Source: Roseovarius aestuariivivens (GTDB lineage Bacteria > Pseudomonadota > Alphaproteobacteria > Rhodobacterales > Rhodobacteraceae). From it: 64,000 bases of DNA. The position numbers and the translations under genes were made by a program. The stretch is from contig NZ_SJEY01000001.1 of NCBI RefSeq assembly GCF_004761875.1, positions 558,001-622,000 of the forward strand. Direction: 5' to 3'. The notes below the pieces were generated by a model that made no database searches, had not been told where the DNA came from, and worked only from the letters and a program-made list of their open reading frames with translations. Every line of letters begins with the position of its first letter. Position 1 is the first letter of the stretch. This document shows, in pieces, positions 30,068 through 39,686 of the stretch.

Positions 30068-30991
30068 ATGACCAAGACCGCCGCCAAGTCAAAAGCCGAG
30101 ACAAAAAAGGATATCGGCCCGAGGCCCGCCGCCTCGGATCAAGTGACGGCGTTCCGTCAGGCGTTCGAGGCAGGAGCCTATCCTTACGCGGAAAAGCTTG
30201 GCCGGGACGAGTATGAAACGCAAAAAGCGCGCATTCAGGCCGAGCTGCTCAAGGTACAGATTTGGGCGCAGGAGACAGGCGAGAAATTCGTACTCATCTT
30301 CGAGGGGCGAGACGCGGCCGGTAAGGGCGGCACGATCAAGCGCTTCACCGAACACCTCAATCCACGGCAGGCCCGCGTGGTGGCGCTCAATAAGCCAACC
30401 TGGGAAGAAAAAGGGCAGTGGTTCTTTCAGCGCTATATCGAGCATCTGCCGACCGTCGGGGAAATGGTTTTCTACGACCGTTCTTGGTATAACCGGGCGG
30501 GTGTCGAGCGGGTCATGGGTTTTTGCGAACCGTGGGAATATCTTGAATTCATGCGCCAAACACCCGAGCTGGAACGAATGCTGGTGCGCTCCGGGATCCG
30601 GCTTTACAAATACTGGTTCTCTGTCACGCAAGAGGAACAACGCCGCCGTTTCGAAGCGCGGGCCACGGATCCGCTCAAACAGTGGAAGCTCAGCCCAATC
30701 GACAAGCAAAGCCTTGGGCTTTGGGACGATTACACCGAAGCGAAAGAGGCGATGTTTTTCTACACCGACACGGCCGATGCGCCTTGGACGGTGATCAAGT
30801 CCAACGATAAGAAACGCGCGCGGCTCAATGCGATGCTGCATTTTCTGAGTACTCTGGATTATCCCAACAAGGATCCCGAGATCGCGGTGCCCCCTGACCC
30901 GCAAATCGTTTCCACTGCGCAACACGTGCTGCACGGCGCCGACCACATTCTCGGCAAGTCGTTGCATCCCGATACGCGCAAGGGCGCCTGA
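30068..30991 (+). CDS. ppk2: Polyphosphate kinase 2
   Basis: A 307-residue PPK2-family kinase that moves phosphate between polyphosphate and nucleotides, usually in the direction of nucleotide triphosphate formation. Walker A is FEGRDAAGKGGTIKRF, Walker B is MVFYDRSWYNRAGVERVMGF, and WFSVTQEEQRRRFEARATDPLKQWKLSPID closes the catalytic core. Length and motifs fit the one-domain class I form. The start at 30068 follows ACCGGAGCAATCGCC. A perfect FNR box precedes it. The window also carries ppk1 and ppx, so both kinase families are present. Confidence 0.95.
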   Translation: MTKTAAKSKAETKKDIGPRPAASDQVTAFRQAFEAGAYPYAEKLGRDEYETQKARIQAELLKVQIWAQETGEKFVLIFEGRDAAGKGGTIKRFTEHLNPRQARVVALNKPTWEEKGQWFFQRYIEHLPTVGEMVFYDRSWYNRAGVERVMGFCEPWEYLEFMRQTPELERMLVRSGIRLYKYWFSVTQEEQRRRFEARATDPLKQWKLSPIDKQSLGLWDDYTEAKEAMFFYTDTADAPWTVIKSNDKKRARLNAMLHFLSTLDYPNKDPEIAVPPDPQIVSTAQHVLHGADHILGKSLHPDTRKGA

Positions 30992-31041
30992 ATGGGGATG
31001 CTCGGCTTGCCGGGCTGATCGCGCTGCCCTAAAACACCGCA

Positions 31042-31674
31042 ATGTTCCGGTTAGCTCTTCTCGCCGTCCTCTGTTTTACCGCGCCATTGGCGCGGGCGCA
31101 TCCGCATGTTTTCGTCGATGTCGGCTTGAGCTTCGAGACCAACGGTGCGGGCGATGTCACCGCCGTTGAGGTGACTTGGCGCTACGACGCGTTGTTCTCG
31201 CTTCTGGTTCTGTCAGATCGCGGACTCGACTCAGATGGTGACATGAACCTCGAAGAAGATGAGCGCGAGGTTCTTCTCGGCTTCGATCTGGTGGATTGGC
31301 CCGAAGGGTTCGATGGTGCCCTTTTTCTGACATCGGCAGACGGTCCCGTGGATCTGAACGGTCCAGAGGCAATTTCCGTGACGGTGGACTCCGGTCAGAT
31401 CGTGACACGCCACCGCCGACCTTTAAGCCGTCCGTTTTCGCCAGATGGGCTCATCGTGCGGCCGTTTGATCCGTCCTATTACGCCGCTTTGTCTTTGTCG
31501 GGCAGAGTCGAACCGCCGGAAGGCTGCCTGACCAGACTTGAAGCGCCAAACAAGGAAGCCGCCGATGCTAAGGTCGCATCGCTCGGCGGGTTCGACGATG
31601 AAGGCGTTTTCGAGGAAACCTTGGTCGGGACGTATTATGCCGACACGCTTACGCTGACATGCGCTCAGTCCTGA
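31042..31674 (+). CDS. DUF1007 family periplasmic protein
   Basis: A 210-residue protein with a signal peptide ending [11 protein letters not shown]. The HPHVFVD motif right after the cleavage site is the hallmark of DUF1007, and its two His residues may bind metal. The protein is strongly acidic ([15 protein letters not shown], which resembles an EF-hand loop). DUF1007 genes are regularly next to NicO-type nickel/cobalt exporters, as here; the 3' end overlaps the exporter gene by 16 bases. It is probably a periplasmic metal-handling partner. Confidence 0.85.
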   Translation: MFRLALLAVLCFTAPLARAHPHVFVDVGLSFETNGAGDVTAVEVTWRYDALFSLLVLSDRGLDSDGDMNLEEDEREVLLGFDLVDWPEGFDGALFLTSADGPVDLNGPEAISVTVDSGQIVTRHRRPLSRPFSPDGLIVRPFDPSYYAALSLSGRVEPPEGCLTRLEAPNKEAADAKVASLGGFDDEGVFEETLVGTYYADTLTLTCAQS

Positions 31675-32534
31675 CACTTGCTGCGCTAGCCCTGATCGGG
31701 CTGGCGATCTGGCTGTGGGGCTTCGGAGGAGCCACCGACGTCGCAAGGTGGGCAGCTGAGCAACAGCGTGAGGTCCAGACAGCCCTGGCCGGTTCCCTTC
31801 GCGCGTTACGCGCGGGCGAACCCGGTGCGGTGAGCGGTCTTCTGGCGCTCTGCTTCGCGTATGGTTTCTTTCACGCCGCCGGACCGGGGCACGGCAAGAT
31901 CCTGATCGGCGGCTATGGCGTGGGCGCACGTGTTCCGCTACTTCGATTGGCGGTTCTGGCTCTGGTTTCCAGTCTCGCGCAAGCAGCGACAGCGGTGGTG
32001 CTGGTCTACGGAGGTGTCTTTCTCTTCGAGCTTGGCCGAGAGGCAATGACCGGTCTGGCCGAAGATTGGCTGGCTCCGGCCAGTTACGGCGCCATCGCCG
32101 CTGTCGGGGTCTGGCTGATGTTGCGCGGCCTACGCCGGTGGCGCACCACTGAGCGAACAGATGAGGTATGTGCGTCCTGCGGCAACCGGCACGCCCCCAG
32201 CCTGGAAGACGCCGCACAGGTCCGCAGCCTGCGCGACGCGGTGGCGCTGATTGCGGCAGTGGCGATCCGGCCTTGCACCGGGGCGCTTTTCGTCTTGATT
32301 CTGACTTGGCGTTTGGGCCTTGACGCTGCCGGTATCGCGGGGGCCTTCGCCATGGGCCTTGGCACGGCGAGCGTGACCGTGGCAGTGGCTGTTGCTGCCG
32401 TTACCTTGCGCGAAGGCATGATGGCCAGGCTAACCGGTGGAGATGGCGCTTTAAGAGTTCTGACCGTTCTTGAAATCGCCGCCGGGGCGCTGGTTGCATT
32501 CGTGGCGGGCCAGCTCTTCTTGCGCGCGCTCTGA
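31659..32534 (+). CDS. NicO/RcnA-family nickel/cobalt transporter
   Basis: A 291-residue inner-membrane protein with about six to seven membrane segments. [20 protein letters not shown] is the conserved HxxGPGHGK motif of the family, and [18 protein letters not shown] is the second signature. The cytoplasmic loop between them is short and holds CASCGNRH in place of the His-rich loop of E. coli RcnA; it may still bind metal. Direction is presumably export. It is translationally coupled to the DUF1007 gene. Confidence 0.88.
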   Translation: MRSVLTLAALALIGLAIWLWGFGGATDVARWAAEQQREVQTALAGSLRALRAGEPGAVSGLLALCFAYGFFHAAGPGHGKILIGGYGVGARVPLLRLAVLALVSSLAQAATAVVLVYGGVFLFELGREAMTGLAEDWLAPASYGAIAAVGVWLMLRGLRRWRTTERTDEVCASCGNRHAPSLEDAAQVRSLRDAVALIAAVAIRPCTGALFVLILTWRLGLDAAGIAGAFAMGLGTASVTVAVAVAAVTLREGMMARLTGGDGALRVLTVLEIAAGALVAFVAGQLFLRAL

Positions 32535-32579
32535 TCAAGAAGCTTGTGTTGCCCGCGTCGCGCACCTAACGCTCGGGCC

Positions 32580-33926
32580 ATGACCAGCGTCGCGACTTAC
32601 AAAGACCATGCCATACGTGTCCTGCGCCTTGGTCTGCCCCTGATCGGCAGTCACATTGCGCAGTTGGCAATAACGCTCAGCGATGCAGTGATGTTGGGTT
32701 GGTACGGCGTGGATGCGTTGGCCGCCGAGGTTTTGGGCGGTACGTTCTTCTTTGTTCTGTTTCTCTTCGGCTCTGGGTTTGCGTGGGCCGTCATGCCCAT
32801 GGTCGCGCGGGCCGAGGCGGCGGGTGAGGGCGCATCGGTGCGACGCGTCACTCGGATGGGCGCTTGGGCGTCCGCCGCTTTCGGGCTCGCAGCGATGCCG
32901 CTGCTCATCTGGTCCGCGCCGATCTTTCGTCTGCTGGGTCAGGATCCGTCATTATCCCAGCTTGCAGGCCAGTATGCGGCCCTTGTGTCAGGCGCACTGG
33001 TGCCAGCTTTGCTGGTGATGGTGCTCAAATCATATCTCGCGGCCTTGGAGCGGACGGCGGTTGTGCTTTGGGTGACCGTCTGCGCCGTTTTGCTGAACAT
33101 TCTGGTCAACCATGCCCTGATCTTCGGAAATTGGGGGCTCCCCGAACTTGGGGTTCGGGGCGCGGCAATAGCGTCCGTGATCGTCAATCTCGCGTCTCTC
33201 GCCGCGCTCGCGGTTTATGCCGCCACGTCCACCGCGGAACATGCGCTTTTTTCGCGTCTTTGGCGACCCGACTGTGACGCTCTGCGCGATGTGGTCCGCC
33301 TCGGCTGGCCTATCGGCCTTACGAATTTGGCCGAGGTCGGTCTCTTTGCGGCCTCTACTGTCATGATGGGATGGATCGGGAAATTAGAACTGGCCGCGCA
33401 CGGGATCGCGATACAGATCACTTCGCTCACGTTCATGGTGCATTTGGGCCTATCGAACGCGGCTACGATCCGCGCAGGCCAGGCGCACGGACGGGGCGAC
33501 GGCACCGGCCTCCGCCGCGGCGCGATTGCCGTTCTGTGGGTTTCGGCGCTCTTTGCTGCGCTGACAGTGGGACTTTATCTCGGCATACCCGAAGCGATGA
33601 TCGGGGCGTTTCTCGATCCTGTAGAGCCCGATCGCGCGGCTGTCATTTCGATTGGCACCGGCCTGCTTGCGGCGGCAGCGCTCTTTCAACTGGTTGATGC
33701 GGGGCAGGTGATGGCGCTTGGCCTGCTCCGAGGGCTGCAGGACACGCGCGCCCCCATGCTGATCGCGGCGCTGAGCTACTGGGCGGTGGGCGTGCCGGCC
33801 AGCTACCTTCTGGGCTTTCCGTTGGGATATGGCGGCATAGGTATCTGGCTTGGGCTCGCCGTGGGGCTGGCATTGGCTGCGGTGTTTCTTTTGGCGCGTT
33901 TCCGGTTGCTCGCAGTTCGCGCGTGA
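32580..33926 (+). CDS. MATE family efflux transporter
   Basis: A 448-residue membrane protein with about 12 segments. LGLPLIGSHIAQLAITLSDAVMLGWYGVDALAAEVLG near the N-terminus, and its repeat LGWPIGLTNLAEVGLFAASTVMMGWIG in the second half, mark the two MATE bundles of the NorM subgroup, which export cationic compounds or flavins with Na+ or H+. Substrate unknown. Start 32580 is used; a short upstream open stretch has no support. Confidence 0.9.
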   Translation: MTSVATYKDHAIRVLRLGLPLIGSHIAQLAITLSDAVMLGWYGVDALAAEVLGGTFFFVLFLFGSGFAWAVMPMVARAEAAGEGASVRRVTRMGAWASAAFGLAAMPLLIWSAPIFRLLGQDPSLSQLAGQYAALVSGALVPALLVMVLKSYLAALERTAVVLWVTVCAVLLNILVNHALIFGNWGLPELGVRGAAIASVIVNLASLAALAVYAATSTAEHALFSRLWRPDCDALRDVVRLGWPIGLTNLAEVGLFAASTVMMGWIGKLELAAHGIAIQITSLTFMVHLGLSNAATIRAGQAHGRGDGTGLRRGAIAVLWVSALFAALTVGLYLGIPEAMIGAFLDPVEPDRAAVISIGTGLLAAAALFQLVDAGQVMALGLLRGLQDTRAPMLIAALSYWAVGVPASYLLGFPLGYGGIGIWLGLAVGLALAAVFLLARFRLLAVRA

Positions 33927-33964
33927 GACTTGCAATCGCGTGCGCGAAGGCGTAGGTCACCAGC

Positions 33965-34000
33965 CTGCGGTCGCAGCCTACCCGCATAAAAAAACAAGGG
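33965..34000 (+). promoter_or_regulatory. preQ1-I riboswitch controlling queCDEF
   Basis: P1 is TGCGG (33966-33970) with CCGCA (33982-33986). The 11-base loop starts TCGCAG and ends in C33981, where the ligand-reading cytosine lies. The A-rich tail ends ACAAGGG. The loop start TCGCAG and the tail AAAACAAGGG are the same as in the well-studied Thermoanaerobacter tengcongensis preQ1-I aptamer, as I recall it. AAGGG is also the ribosome site of queC (ATG at 34007), so ligand binding should block translation. Confidence 0.85.
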
Positions 34001-34006
34001 ATAAAC

Positions 34007-34699
34007 ATGGATACGATAGTGATTTGCTCGGGCGGGCTCGATTCCGTGACGCTTGCGCACAAGGTCGCCGGAGAAGGGCGGCTCAAAGGGCTATTGTCCT
34101 TCGATTACGGCCAGCGGCACGTCAAGGAAGTCGAGTATGCCGCGCGCTGCGCCGAACGCCTGAAGGTTCCGCACAAGGTGGTGGATATTTCCGGTGTCGG
34201 CCGTGCGCTGTCCGGCTCGGCGCTCACCGATGACGTTGAGGTGCCGGACGGGCATTATGCCGAAGACACAATGAAGATCACTATCGTGCCCAACCGAAAT
34301 GCGATCATGCTGACGATCGCTTTTGGCATGGCTGCCGCCGAGCGGGCCGGGGCAGTGGGTGCAGCCGTCCATGGCGGCGATCACTTTATCTATCCAGACT
34401 GCAGGCCGGGCTTCATCGAGGCCTTCCAGAAAATGCAGGACCAGGCGCTTGACGGTGTCGCGGAGGTCAAGCTCTACACACCCTTCGTGACCCGCTCAAA
34501 GGCCGATATCGTGACCGAGGGCGCCAAGTGGAACACGCCCTTTGGCGAGACGTGGTCGTGTTACAAGGGCGGTGGCGTGCATTGCGGGCGCTGCGGCACT
34601 TGCGTGGAACGACGCGAAGCCTTTCATCTGGCGAGGATCGCGGATCCTACCGACTATGCCGATCCGGACTTTTGGAAAAAAGCGGTGGAGGGGCATTGA
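34007..34699 (+). CDS. queC: 7-cyano-7-deazaguanine synthase QueC
   Basis: ATP-dependent conversion of 7-carboxy-7-deazaguanine to preQ0 in queuosine synthesis. The 230-residue protein opens with the PP-loop IVICSGGLDSVTLAH and has SFDYGQRHVKE and VPNRNAIMLTIA. The C-terminal zinc site is WSCYKGGGVHCGRCGTC (four Cys). First gene of a four-gene operon; its stop overlaps queD by one base. Translation is probably controlled by the preQ1-I riboswitch that covers its ribosome site. Confidence 0.97.
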   Translation: MDTIVICSGGLDSVTLAHKVAGEGRLKGLLSFDYGQRHVKEVEYAARCAERLKVPHKVVDISGVGRALSGSALTDDVEVPDGHYAEDTMKITIVPNRNAIMLTIAFGMAAAERAGAVGAAVHGGDHFIYPDCRPGFIEAFQKMQDQALDGVAEVKLYTPFVTRSKADIVTEGAKWNTPFGETWSCYKGGGVHCGRCGTCVERREAFHLARIADPTDYADPDFWKKAVEGH

Positions 34700-35055
34700 T
34701 GTACACGATCACCAAGGAATTTCACTTCTCCGCGTCCCACCAATTGAAAGGTCTGCCTGAGGATCACCAATGCGCCCGACTGCACGGGCACAATTACATC
34801 GTCGAGATCGAGATGCGGGCGAACACGCTGAACACCCATGGGTTCGTGCGTGACTATCTCGATCTGGCGCCGCTCAAGCGGTATATCGACGACACGCTCG
34901 ATCATCGGCATCTGAACGAGGTGCTGGGCGATGACGGCGTCACGGCCGAACAGCTGGCGAAGCATTTTTTCGACTGGTGCAAGGTGCGCTGGCCCGAGGT
35001 AAGCGCCGCGCGGGTCAGCGAGACGCCAAAGACCTGGGCGGAGTACCGGGAGTGA
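34699..35055 (+). CDS. queD: 6-carboxy-5,6,7,8-tetrahydropterin synthase QueD
   Basis: Converts dihydroneopterin triphosphate to 6-carboxytetrahydropterin, the first committed step of queuosine synthesis. The 118-residue protein has the zinc-binding and catalytic set [25 protein letters not shown] (His, Cys, His-Gly-His), then [15 protein letters not shown] and LDHRHLNE. Length is that of a single T-fold subunit. It overlaps both neighbours (one base with queC, four with queE). Confidence 0.96.
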   Translation: MYTITKEFHFSASHQLKGLPEDHQCARLHGHNYIVEIEMRANTLNTHGFVRDYLDLAPLKRYIDDTLDHRHLNEVLGDDGVTAEQLAKHFFDWCKVRWPEVSAARVSETPKTWAEYRE

Positions 35056-35777
35056 GTGACGACCGCATCCGCGTGTCCGAGATTTTCGGACCGACGATCC
35101 AGGGGGAGGGGGCGCTTATTGGGCTGCCAACAGTTTTCGTACGCACGGGGGGCTGCGATTTCCGGTGCAGCTGGTGCGACAGCCTGCATGCCGTGGATCA
35201 GGCGTATCGGCAGGAATGGCGGCCTATGGCAGCGCGCGAGGTCATGGACGAGGTCGCAAGGTTGTCGGGCGGTGAACCGCTGATGGTGACGCTTTCGGGT
35301 GGCAATCCGGCGATCCAGCCATTGGGCCCGCTGATTGAGGCGGGCCGCGCCCAGGGCTATGGATTTGCGATGGAAACGCAGGGCTCGATCGTGAAACCGT
35401 GGTTCGCGTCACTCGACATGCTGGTGCTCAGTCCCAAACCTCCGTCAAGCGGGATAGAGACCGATTGGGACATGGTTGCGGCCTGTGTAAAGGCTGCGGA
35501 GACTGCCGATGTTGTGCTCAAGGTTGTGGTTTTTGACGAGGCCGATTTCGCTTATGCCAAAAAGGCGGCGGCGCGTTTTCCCGATCTGTCGGTCTATCTG
35601 CAGCCCGGCAATCACACACCGCCTCCGCCAGAAGATGACACCGCTGAGGTCGATCACGCCGGCATCGAGGCGCGCATGCGCTGGCTGGTCGCGCGGGTGA
35701 CGGAGACGAAATGGTACGAAGCCAAGGTGCTGCCGCAACTGCATGTCAGCCTTTGGGGCAACAAGAGGGGGGTCTGA
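35052..35777 (+). CDS. queE: 7-carboxy-7-deazaguanine synthase QueE (radical SAM)
   Basis: Radical-SAM ring contraction of 6-carboxytetrahydropterin to 7-carboxy-7-deazaguanine. The 4Fe-4S motif is CDFRCSWCD (Cx3Cx2C) in [35 protein letters not shown] precedes it, and [16 protein letters not shown] is the SAM-binding GGE-like segment (GGN here). The GTG start overlaps the queD stop in GTGA. 241 residues, normal length. Confidence 0.95.
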   Translation: MSDDRIRVSEIFGPTIQGEGALIGLPTVFVRTGGCDFRCSWCDSLHAVDQAYRQEWRPMAAREVMDEVARLSGGEPLMVTLSGGNPAIQPLGPLIEAGRAQGYGFAMETQGSIVKPWFASLDMLVLSPKPPSSGIETDWDMVAACVKAAETADVVLKVVVFDEADFAYAKKAAARFPDLSVYLQPGNHTPPPPEDDTAEVDHAGIEARMRWLVARVTETKWYEAKVLPQLHVSLWGNKRGV

Positions 35778-35778
35778 C

Positions 35779-36246
35779 ATGGCCGAGAACTCAATTTATT
35801 CCGGACTCAAACAGCTGGGCGGAACGACCGAAATGCCCGAAAGCCCGGAACTGGCAGAGCTGGAGCGTGTGGAAAATCCGCAGGCCGACGTCACCTACAA
35901 TGTTCGCTTCACAGTGCCGGAGTTCACGTCGCTTTGCCCGATGACGGGCCAGCCCGATTTCGCGCACCTCGTGATCGATTATGTCCCGGCAAAGTGGCTT
36001 GTCGAAAGCAAATCGCTGAAACTCTATCTCGGCGCTTTCCGGAATCATGGCGCCTTCCACGAAGACTGCACGATTTCCATCGCGCGGCGCCTCGTGGAGT
36101 TTCTGGATCCTCAATGGTTGCGCATCGGGGGATATTGGTATCCGCGCGGCGGCATTCCGATCGATGTCTTCTGGCAGTCAGGCGAGGCCCCGTCAGGGGT
36201 TTGGATTCCCGACCAGGGCGTGCCGCCGTATCGCGGACGGGGCTGA
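35779..36246 (+). CDS. queF: NADPH-dependent 7-cyano-7-deazaguanine reductase QueF
   Basis: Reduces the preQ0 nitrile to preQ1. The 155-residue length is the unimodular YkvM type. Cys53 in [13 protein letters not shown] forms the thioimide with substrate, Asp60 is the acid, and [18 protein letters not shown] is the QueF motif that binds NADPH. It starts one base after queE. With queC, queD and queE it completes the route from dihydroneopterin triphosphate to preQ1, the ligand of the riboswitch upstream. Confidence 0.96.
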   Translation: MAENSIYSGLKQLGGTTEMPESPELAELERVENPQADVTYNVRFTVPEFTSLCPMTGQPDFAHLVIDYVPAKWLVESKSLKLYLGAFRNHGAFHEDCTISIARRLVEFLDPQWLRIGGYWYPRGGIPIDVFWQSGEAPSGVWIPDQGVPPYRGRG

Positions 36247-36319
36247 CCAGAGGCTTTGGAACCTTCGGCTGGGAGGATCTCCGCCTTTGTTGAGGGTATC
36301 CGACAACTCTAGATACAAG

Positions 36320-36357
36320 AACGGCCCGAACTTCATCATGATACCCGGGCCGTTTTC
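36320..36357 (+). terminator. Intrinsic terminator after queF
   Basis: ACGGCCCG (36321-36328) pairs with CGGGCCGT (36346-36353), followed by a short T-run. It lies between the convergent queF and lipoprotein genes and closes the queuosine operon. Confidence 0.75.
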
Positions 36358-36380
36358 CGTCTTGAGTGGACACGCCGCGT

Positions 36381-36656
36381 TTAGCAAGCCGCGGTGTAGT
36401 AGCCGCCTCTTCCGTCCGAATAGGCGCATTCGCCGGTGCGCTGGTTACGAGCGATCAAAGCGCCGGTTGCGGCGCCTGCTGCGGCCGCGACCATTGTCCA
36501 GCCGGCATTCGCACCGAGGATCTTGGCACCTACGACGCCCGCCGTCGCGCCAATTGCACCGGCGGTGATCTGATCCTGCTGTTGCTGTGACATGTTCTGG
36601 CAGCCGGCGAGAACAAGGGCACTGGCGGCGAGGGCTGCGGTCAATCTGGTTTTCAT
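36381..36656 (-). CDS. Glycine-zipper outer-membrane lipoprotein
   Basis: A 91-residue protein with signal peptide and lipobox LVLAGC. A polar linker (NMSQQQQDQ) leads to a glycine-zipper segment (AGAIGATAGVVGAKILGANAG and AAAAGAATGALIA), which packs membrane helices or inserts in the outer membrane. It ends ECAYSDGRGGYYTAAC with a Cys pair. Members are structural or stress-related; the exact role is unknown. Confidence 0.85.
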   Translation of the reverse strand: MKTRLTAALAASALVLAGCQNMSQQQQDQITAGAIGATAGVVGAKILGANAGWTMVAAAAGAATGALIARNQRTGECAYSDGRGGYYTAAC

Positions 36657-36785
36657 GCGAAACTCCTGCTTGGGGTGTTCGAAATGTTATCTAAACGCCA
36701 ACGCTTGCGGGCGCGCAACGGTTTCTTTTGTACACCCTTACGACGGCCAATGGCGCAACATATCGGGTGACCCAAATGGGAAAAA

Positions 36786-36813
36786 GGGCTGGCTTTCATG
36801 TGAAAGCCAGCCC
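36786..36813 (-). terminator. Intrinsic terminator after acs
   Basis: A perfect 13-bp stem (36786-36798 with 36801-36813) around a 2-base loop. On the minus strand it is followed by TTTTT, as expected for the end of the acs transcript. Confidence 0.88.
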
Positions 36814-36870
36814 GGCGATGTTTGGCCTATTGGCGTCGCGAAACACGCGCCAATACACAAGATCAACGAG

Positions 36871-38820
36871 TTACCCGCGGTTCATGCGGTTATCGATAAG
36901 GTCATCCACGACGCCAGGATCGGCCAGAGTCGAGGTGTCCCCAAGGCTGCCGTAATCGTTTTCCGCGATCTTGCGCAGGATGCGGCGCATGATCTTGCCG
37001 GACCTTGTCTTTGGAAGGCCCGGGGCCCATTGGATAAGGTCAGGCTTGGCAATCGGGCCAATCTCTTGGCGGACCCAATCTGACAACTCCTTGCGCAGCT
37101 CATCAGACGGCTCCTGCCCCGACATGAGGGTGACGTAGCAGTAAATGCCTTGCCCTTTGATGTCGTGGGGATAGCCAACAACCGCGGCTTCAGAGACTTT
37201 CGAATGCGCCACAAGAGCGCTCTCAACTTCCGCAGTGCCCATGCGGTGGCCCGAAACATTGATCACATCGTCGACGCGACCCGTGATCCAATAGTCCCCG
37301 TCCTCGTCCCGGCGACAACCGTCGCCGGTGAAGTAATAGCCTTTGTACTGCTGGAAGTAAGTGTTCATGAACCGCTCATGATCACCCCAGACAGTGCGCA
37401 TTTGCCCCGGCCAGCTGTCGGCGATGCAAAGTACACCTTCGGCGGGATTGCTCTCGATGGTTTTGCCGGACTCCGGGTCCAGCACTTCGAATTTCAATCC
37501 GAAGAACGGCTTCATCGCAGCGCCGGGCTTGAGGTCATGCGCACCGGGCAGGGGCGTCATCAGGTGCCCGCCGGTTTCGGTCTGCCACCACGTGTCAACG
37601 ATGGGGCAATTGGCCTTGCCGACCACGTTGTAATACCAATTCCATGCTTCGGGGTTGATCGGCTCACCCACAGTGCCGAGCACCTTGAGATCACTCAGAT
37701 TGCACTTGCTGACGTATTCGTCGCCCTGACCCATCAAAGCGCGGATCGCGGTGGGAGCAGTGTAGAACTGGTTTACCTTGTGCTTTTCGCACACCTGCCA
37801 GAAACGCGACGCGTCCGGATAGGTCGGGACGCCTTCGAACATCAGCGTCGTAGCACCATTGGCGAGCGGGCCGTAGACGATGTAGCTGTGTCCAGTAACC
37901 CAGCCGACGTCGGCGGTGCACCAGTAGATATCGCCGTCGTGATAGTCGAACGTAATCTCGTGCGTCATAGCGGCATAAACCAGGTAGCCACCGGTGGAAT
38001 GCACGACGCCTTTGGGCTGTCCCGTCGATCCCGACGTGTACAGAATGAAAAGCGGATCCTCGGCGTTCATTTCCTCAGGTTCGCACTCGTCGGAGGCTTT
38101 CTCCGCCTCTTCGTGCCACCAGAAGTCGAGATCGCTTCGCCATGCGACCTGGTCGCCGGTGCGTTTGACAACGAGGCACTTTACATCGCTGGTGTCGTGC
38201 AGAAGTGCCTGATTTACATTGTCTTTCAGTTTGGTCACGCGACCGCCGCGCGGTGCGGTGTCGGCGGTGATCACAAGCTTCGCATCGCAGCCGTTGACAC
38301 GCGCGCCGAGCGCGTCGGGAGAAAAGCCGGCGAAGACGATGGAGTGGATCGCGCCGACCCTCGCACAGGCGAGCATGGCATACGCGGCCTCGGGGATCAT
38401 CGGCAGGTAGATGACCACGCGATCACCCTTCCCAATACCCAAGTTCTTGAGAACATTGGCCATCCGGCAGACTTCGGCGTGCAGTTCCTTGTACGTGATA
38501 TGCAGCGCTTCGTCGGTCGGCTCGTCGGGCTCCCAGATGATTGCCGTCTGATCTCCGCGCGTGTCCAGGTGGCGATCGATGCAGTTGGCCGCCACGTTCA
38601 GCGACCCGTCCTCGTACCACTTGATCGACACGTCGGGGTACATGTAGTTGACGTTTTTTACCGTCGAGAAAGGCTTGATCCAGTCAATCCGCTTGCCGTG
38701 CTCTGCCCAGAAGCTCTCGGGGTCTTCAATCGACGATTTGTACATTTTGTCGTACTTCTCAGCGTCGATATGAGCATTTTGTACAAAATCGGATGATGGC
38801 GGGTAGGTTGTATCAGTCAT
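36871..38820 (-). CDS. acs: Acetyl-CoA synthetase (acetate-CoA ligase)
   Basis: AMP-forming activation of acetate to acetyl-CoA. 649 residues, normal. Seen: [20 protein letters not shown] (adenylate phosphate loop), [32 protein letters not shown] and [16 protein letters not shown], whose SGK lysine is the acetylation-regulated residue of Acs. AAGGAGGGGGATAAG precedes the ATG. It is 93 bases downstream of the ABC ATPase gene on the same strand, ending the transporter gene string at a strong terminator. Confidence 0.97.
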   Translation of the reverse strand: MTDTTYPPSSDFVQNAHIDAEKYDKMYKSSIEDPESFWAEHGKRIDWIKPFSTVKNVNYMYPDVSIKWYEDGSLNVAANCIDRHLDTRGDQTAIIWEPDEPTDEALHITYKELHAEVCRMANVLKNLGIGKGDRVVIYLPMIPEAAYAMLACARVGAIHSIVFAGFSPDALGARVNGCDAKLVITADTAPRGGRVTKLKDNVNQALLHDTSDVKCLVVKRTGDQVAWRSDLDFWWHEEAEKASDECEPEEMNAEDPLFILYTSGSTGQPKGVVHSTGGYLVYAAMTHEITFDYHDGDIYWCTADVGWVTGHSYIVYGPLANGATTLMFEGVPTYPDASRFWQVCEKHKVNQFYTAPTAIRALMGQGDEYVSKCNLSDLKVLGTVGEPINPEAWNWYYNVVGKANCPIVDTWWQTETGGHLMTPLPGAHDLKPGAAMKPFFGLKFEVLDPESGKTIESNPAEGVLCIADSWPGQMRTVWGDHERFMNTYFQQYKGYYFTGDGCRRDEDGDYWITGRVDDVINVSGHRMGTAEVESALVAHSKVSEAAVVGYPHDIKGQGIYCYVTLMSGQEPSDELRKELSDWVRQEIGPIAKPDLIQWAPGLPKTRSGKIMRRILRKIAENDYGSLGDTSTLADPGVVDDLIDNRMNRG

Positions 38821-38913
38821 CTTATCCCCCTCCTTAAGTAGTATGTTCCAGTATCCCTACACGGGGATCGCAGGGCCGGCAAACATCTATGGAGTCCGAC
38901 CCATGCATTGTCG

Positions 38914-39669
38914 TCAGATCGCGAGATATTCGGAGCGCAGCTCTTCGTTCTCGAGCACTTCTGCGGCGGTGCCGTCAAAGACGATGCCGCCTGTGTCGAG
39001 AATGATCGCGCGGTCGGCCAGTTCGAGTGCGCGAACCGCATTTTGCTCGACCAGAATGGTGGTGATGCCCTTTTCCTTGATGACGCGAAGCGTTTTTTCG
39101 ATCTCATCCACGATCACAGGCGCAAGCCCTTCATAGGGCTCGTCCAAAAGCAGCACCTTGATGTCGCGTGCAAGCGCACGGGCAACGGCCAGCATTTGCT
39201 GTTCTCCTCCTGAAAGCGTAACGCCTTCCTGCCTGCGGCGTTCCTTCAGACGGGGAAAAAGATCGAAAAGCCTGTCGATTGACCAGCCCACGGGGGGTGC
39301 GATCTGGGCAAGCTGCAGATTTTCCTCGACCGTCAGGCCGGGAATGATGCAGCGGTCTTCGGGGACAAGGCCGATACCCGCAGCCGATGCCTCGTGGCTT
39401 TCCATCTTGTGAAGGGGCTGGTGGTCGAGCCAGATTTCGCCATGCAGCACCTGGGGTTTGTCCATCCGCGCGATGGACCGCAGCGTCGTGGTTTTACCCG
39501 CGCCGTTGCGCCCGAGAAGGGCGAGGATTTCGCCTTCGTGCACATCGAAGGAAATGTCCTGCACGATGTAGCTTTCGCCGTAGTAGGATTGCATCCCCCA
39601 GACCGAGAGGAAGGCCGGGGAAGTCTCGGCGCGGTTCACGCCCTTGGAGAAGTCGGGTTTGACGTTCAT
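38914..39669 (-). CDS. ABC transporter ATP-binding protein, LivF-like
   Basis: A 251-residue ATPase of the branched-chain amino acid/urea/amide (HAAT) class. Walker A is LLGRNGAGKTTTLRSIA, signature TLSGGEQQMLAVARALA, Walker B LLLDEPYEGLAP, and the H-loop is in TTILVEQNAVRALE. It has an extra ~24-residue N-terminus before FLSVWGMQSYYGESYIVQ. ATG 39669 is 17 bases after the LivG-like stop. Last of the five transporter genes, immediately before acs. Confidence 0.93.
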   Translation of the reverse strand: MNVKPDFSKGVNRAETSPAFLSVWGMQSYYGESYIVQDISFDVHEGEILALLGRNGAGKTTTLRSIARMDKPQVLHGEIWLDHQPLHKMESHEASAAGIGLVPEDRCIIPGLTVEENLQLAQIAPPVGWSIDRLFDLFPRLKERRRQEGVTLSGGEQQMLAVARALARDIKVLLLDEPYEGLAPVIVDEIEKTLRVIKEKGITTILVEQNAVRALELADRAIILDTGGIVFDGTAAEVLENEELRSEYLAI

Positions 39670-39686
39670 CTCATAGTTCTCCTGCG

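Noticed and set aside
37150..38796. Long open frame on the plus strand opposite acs
   Set aside because: Entirely within acs, which has all family motifs; no independent evidence.
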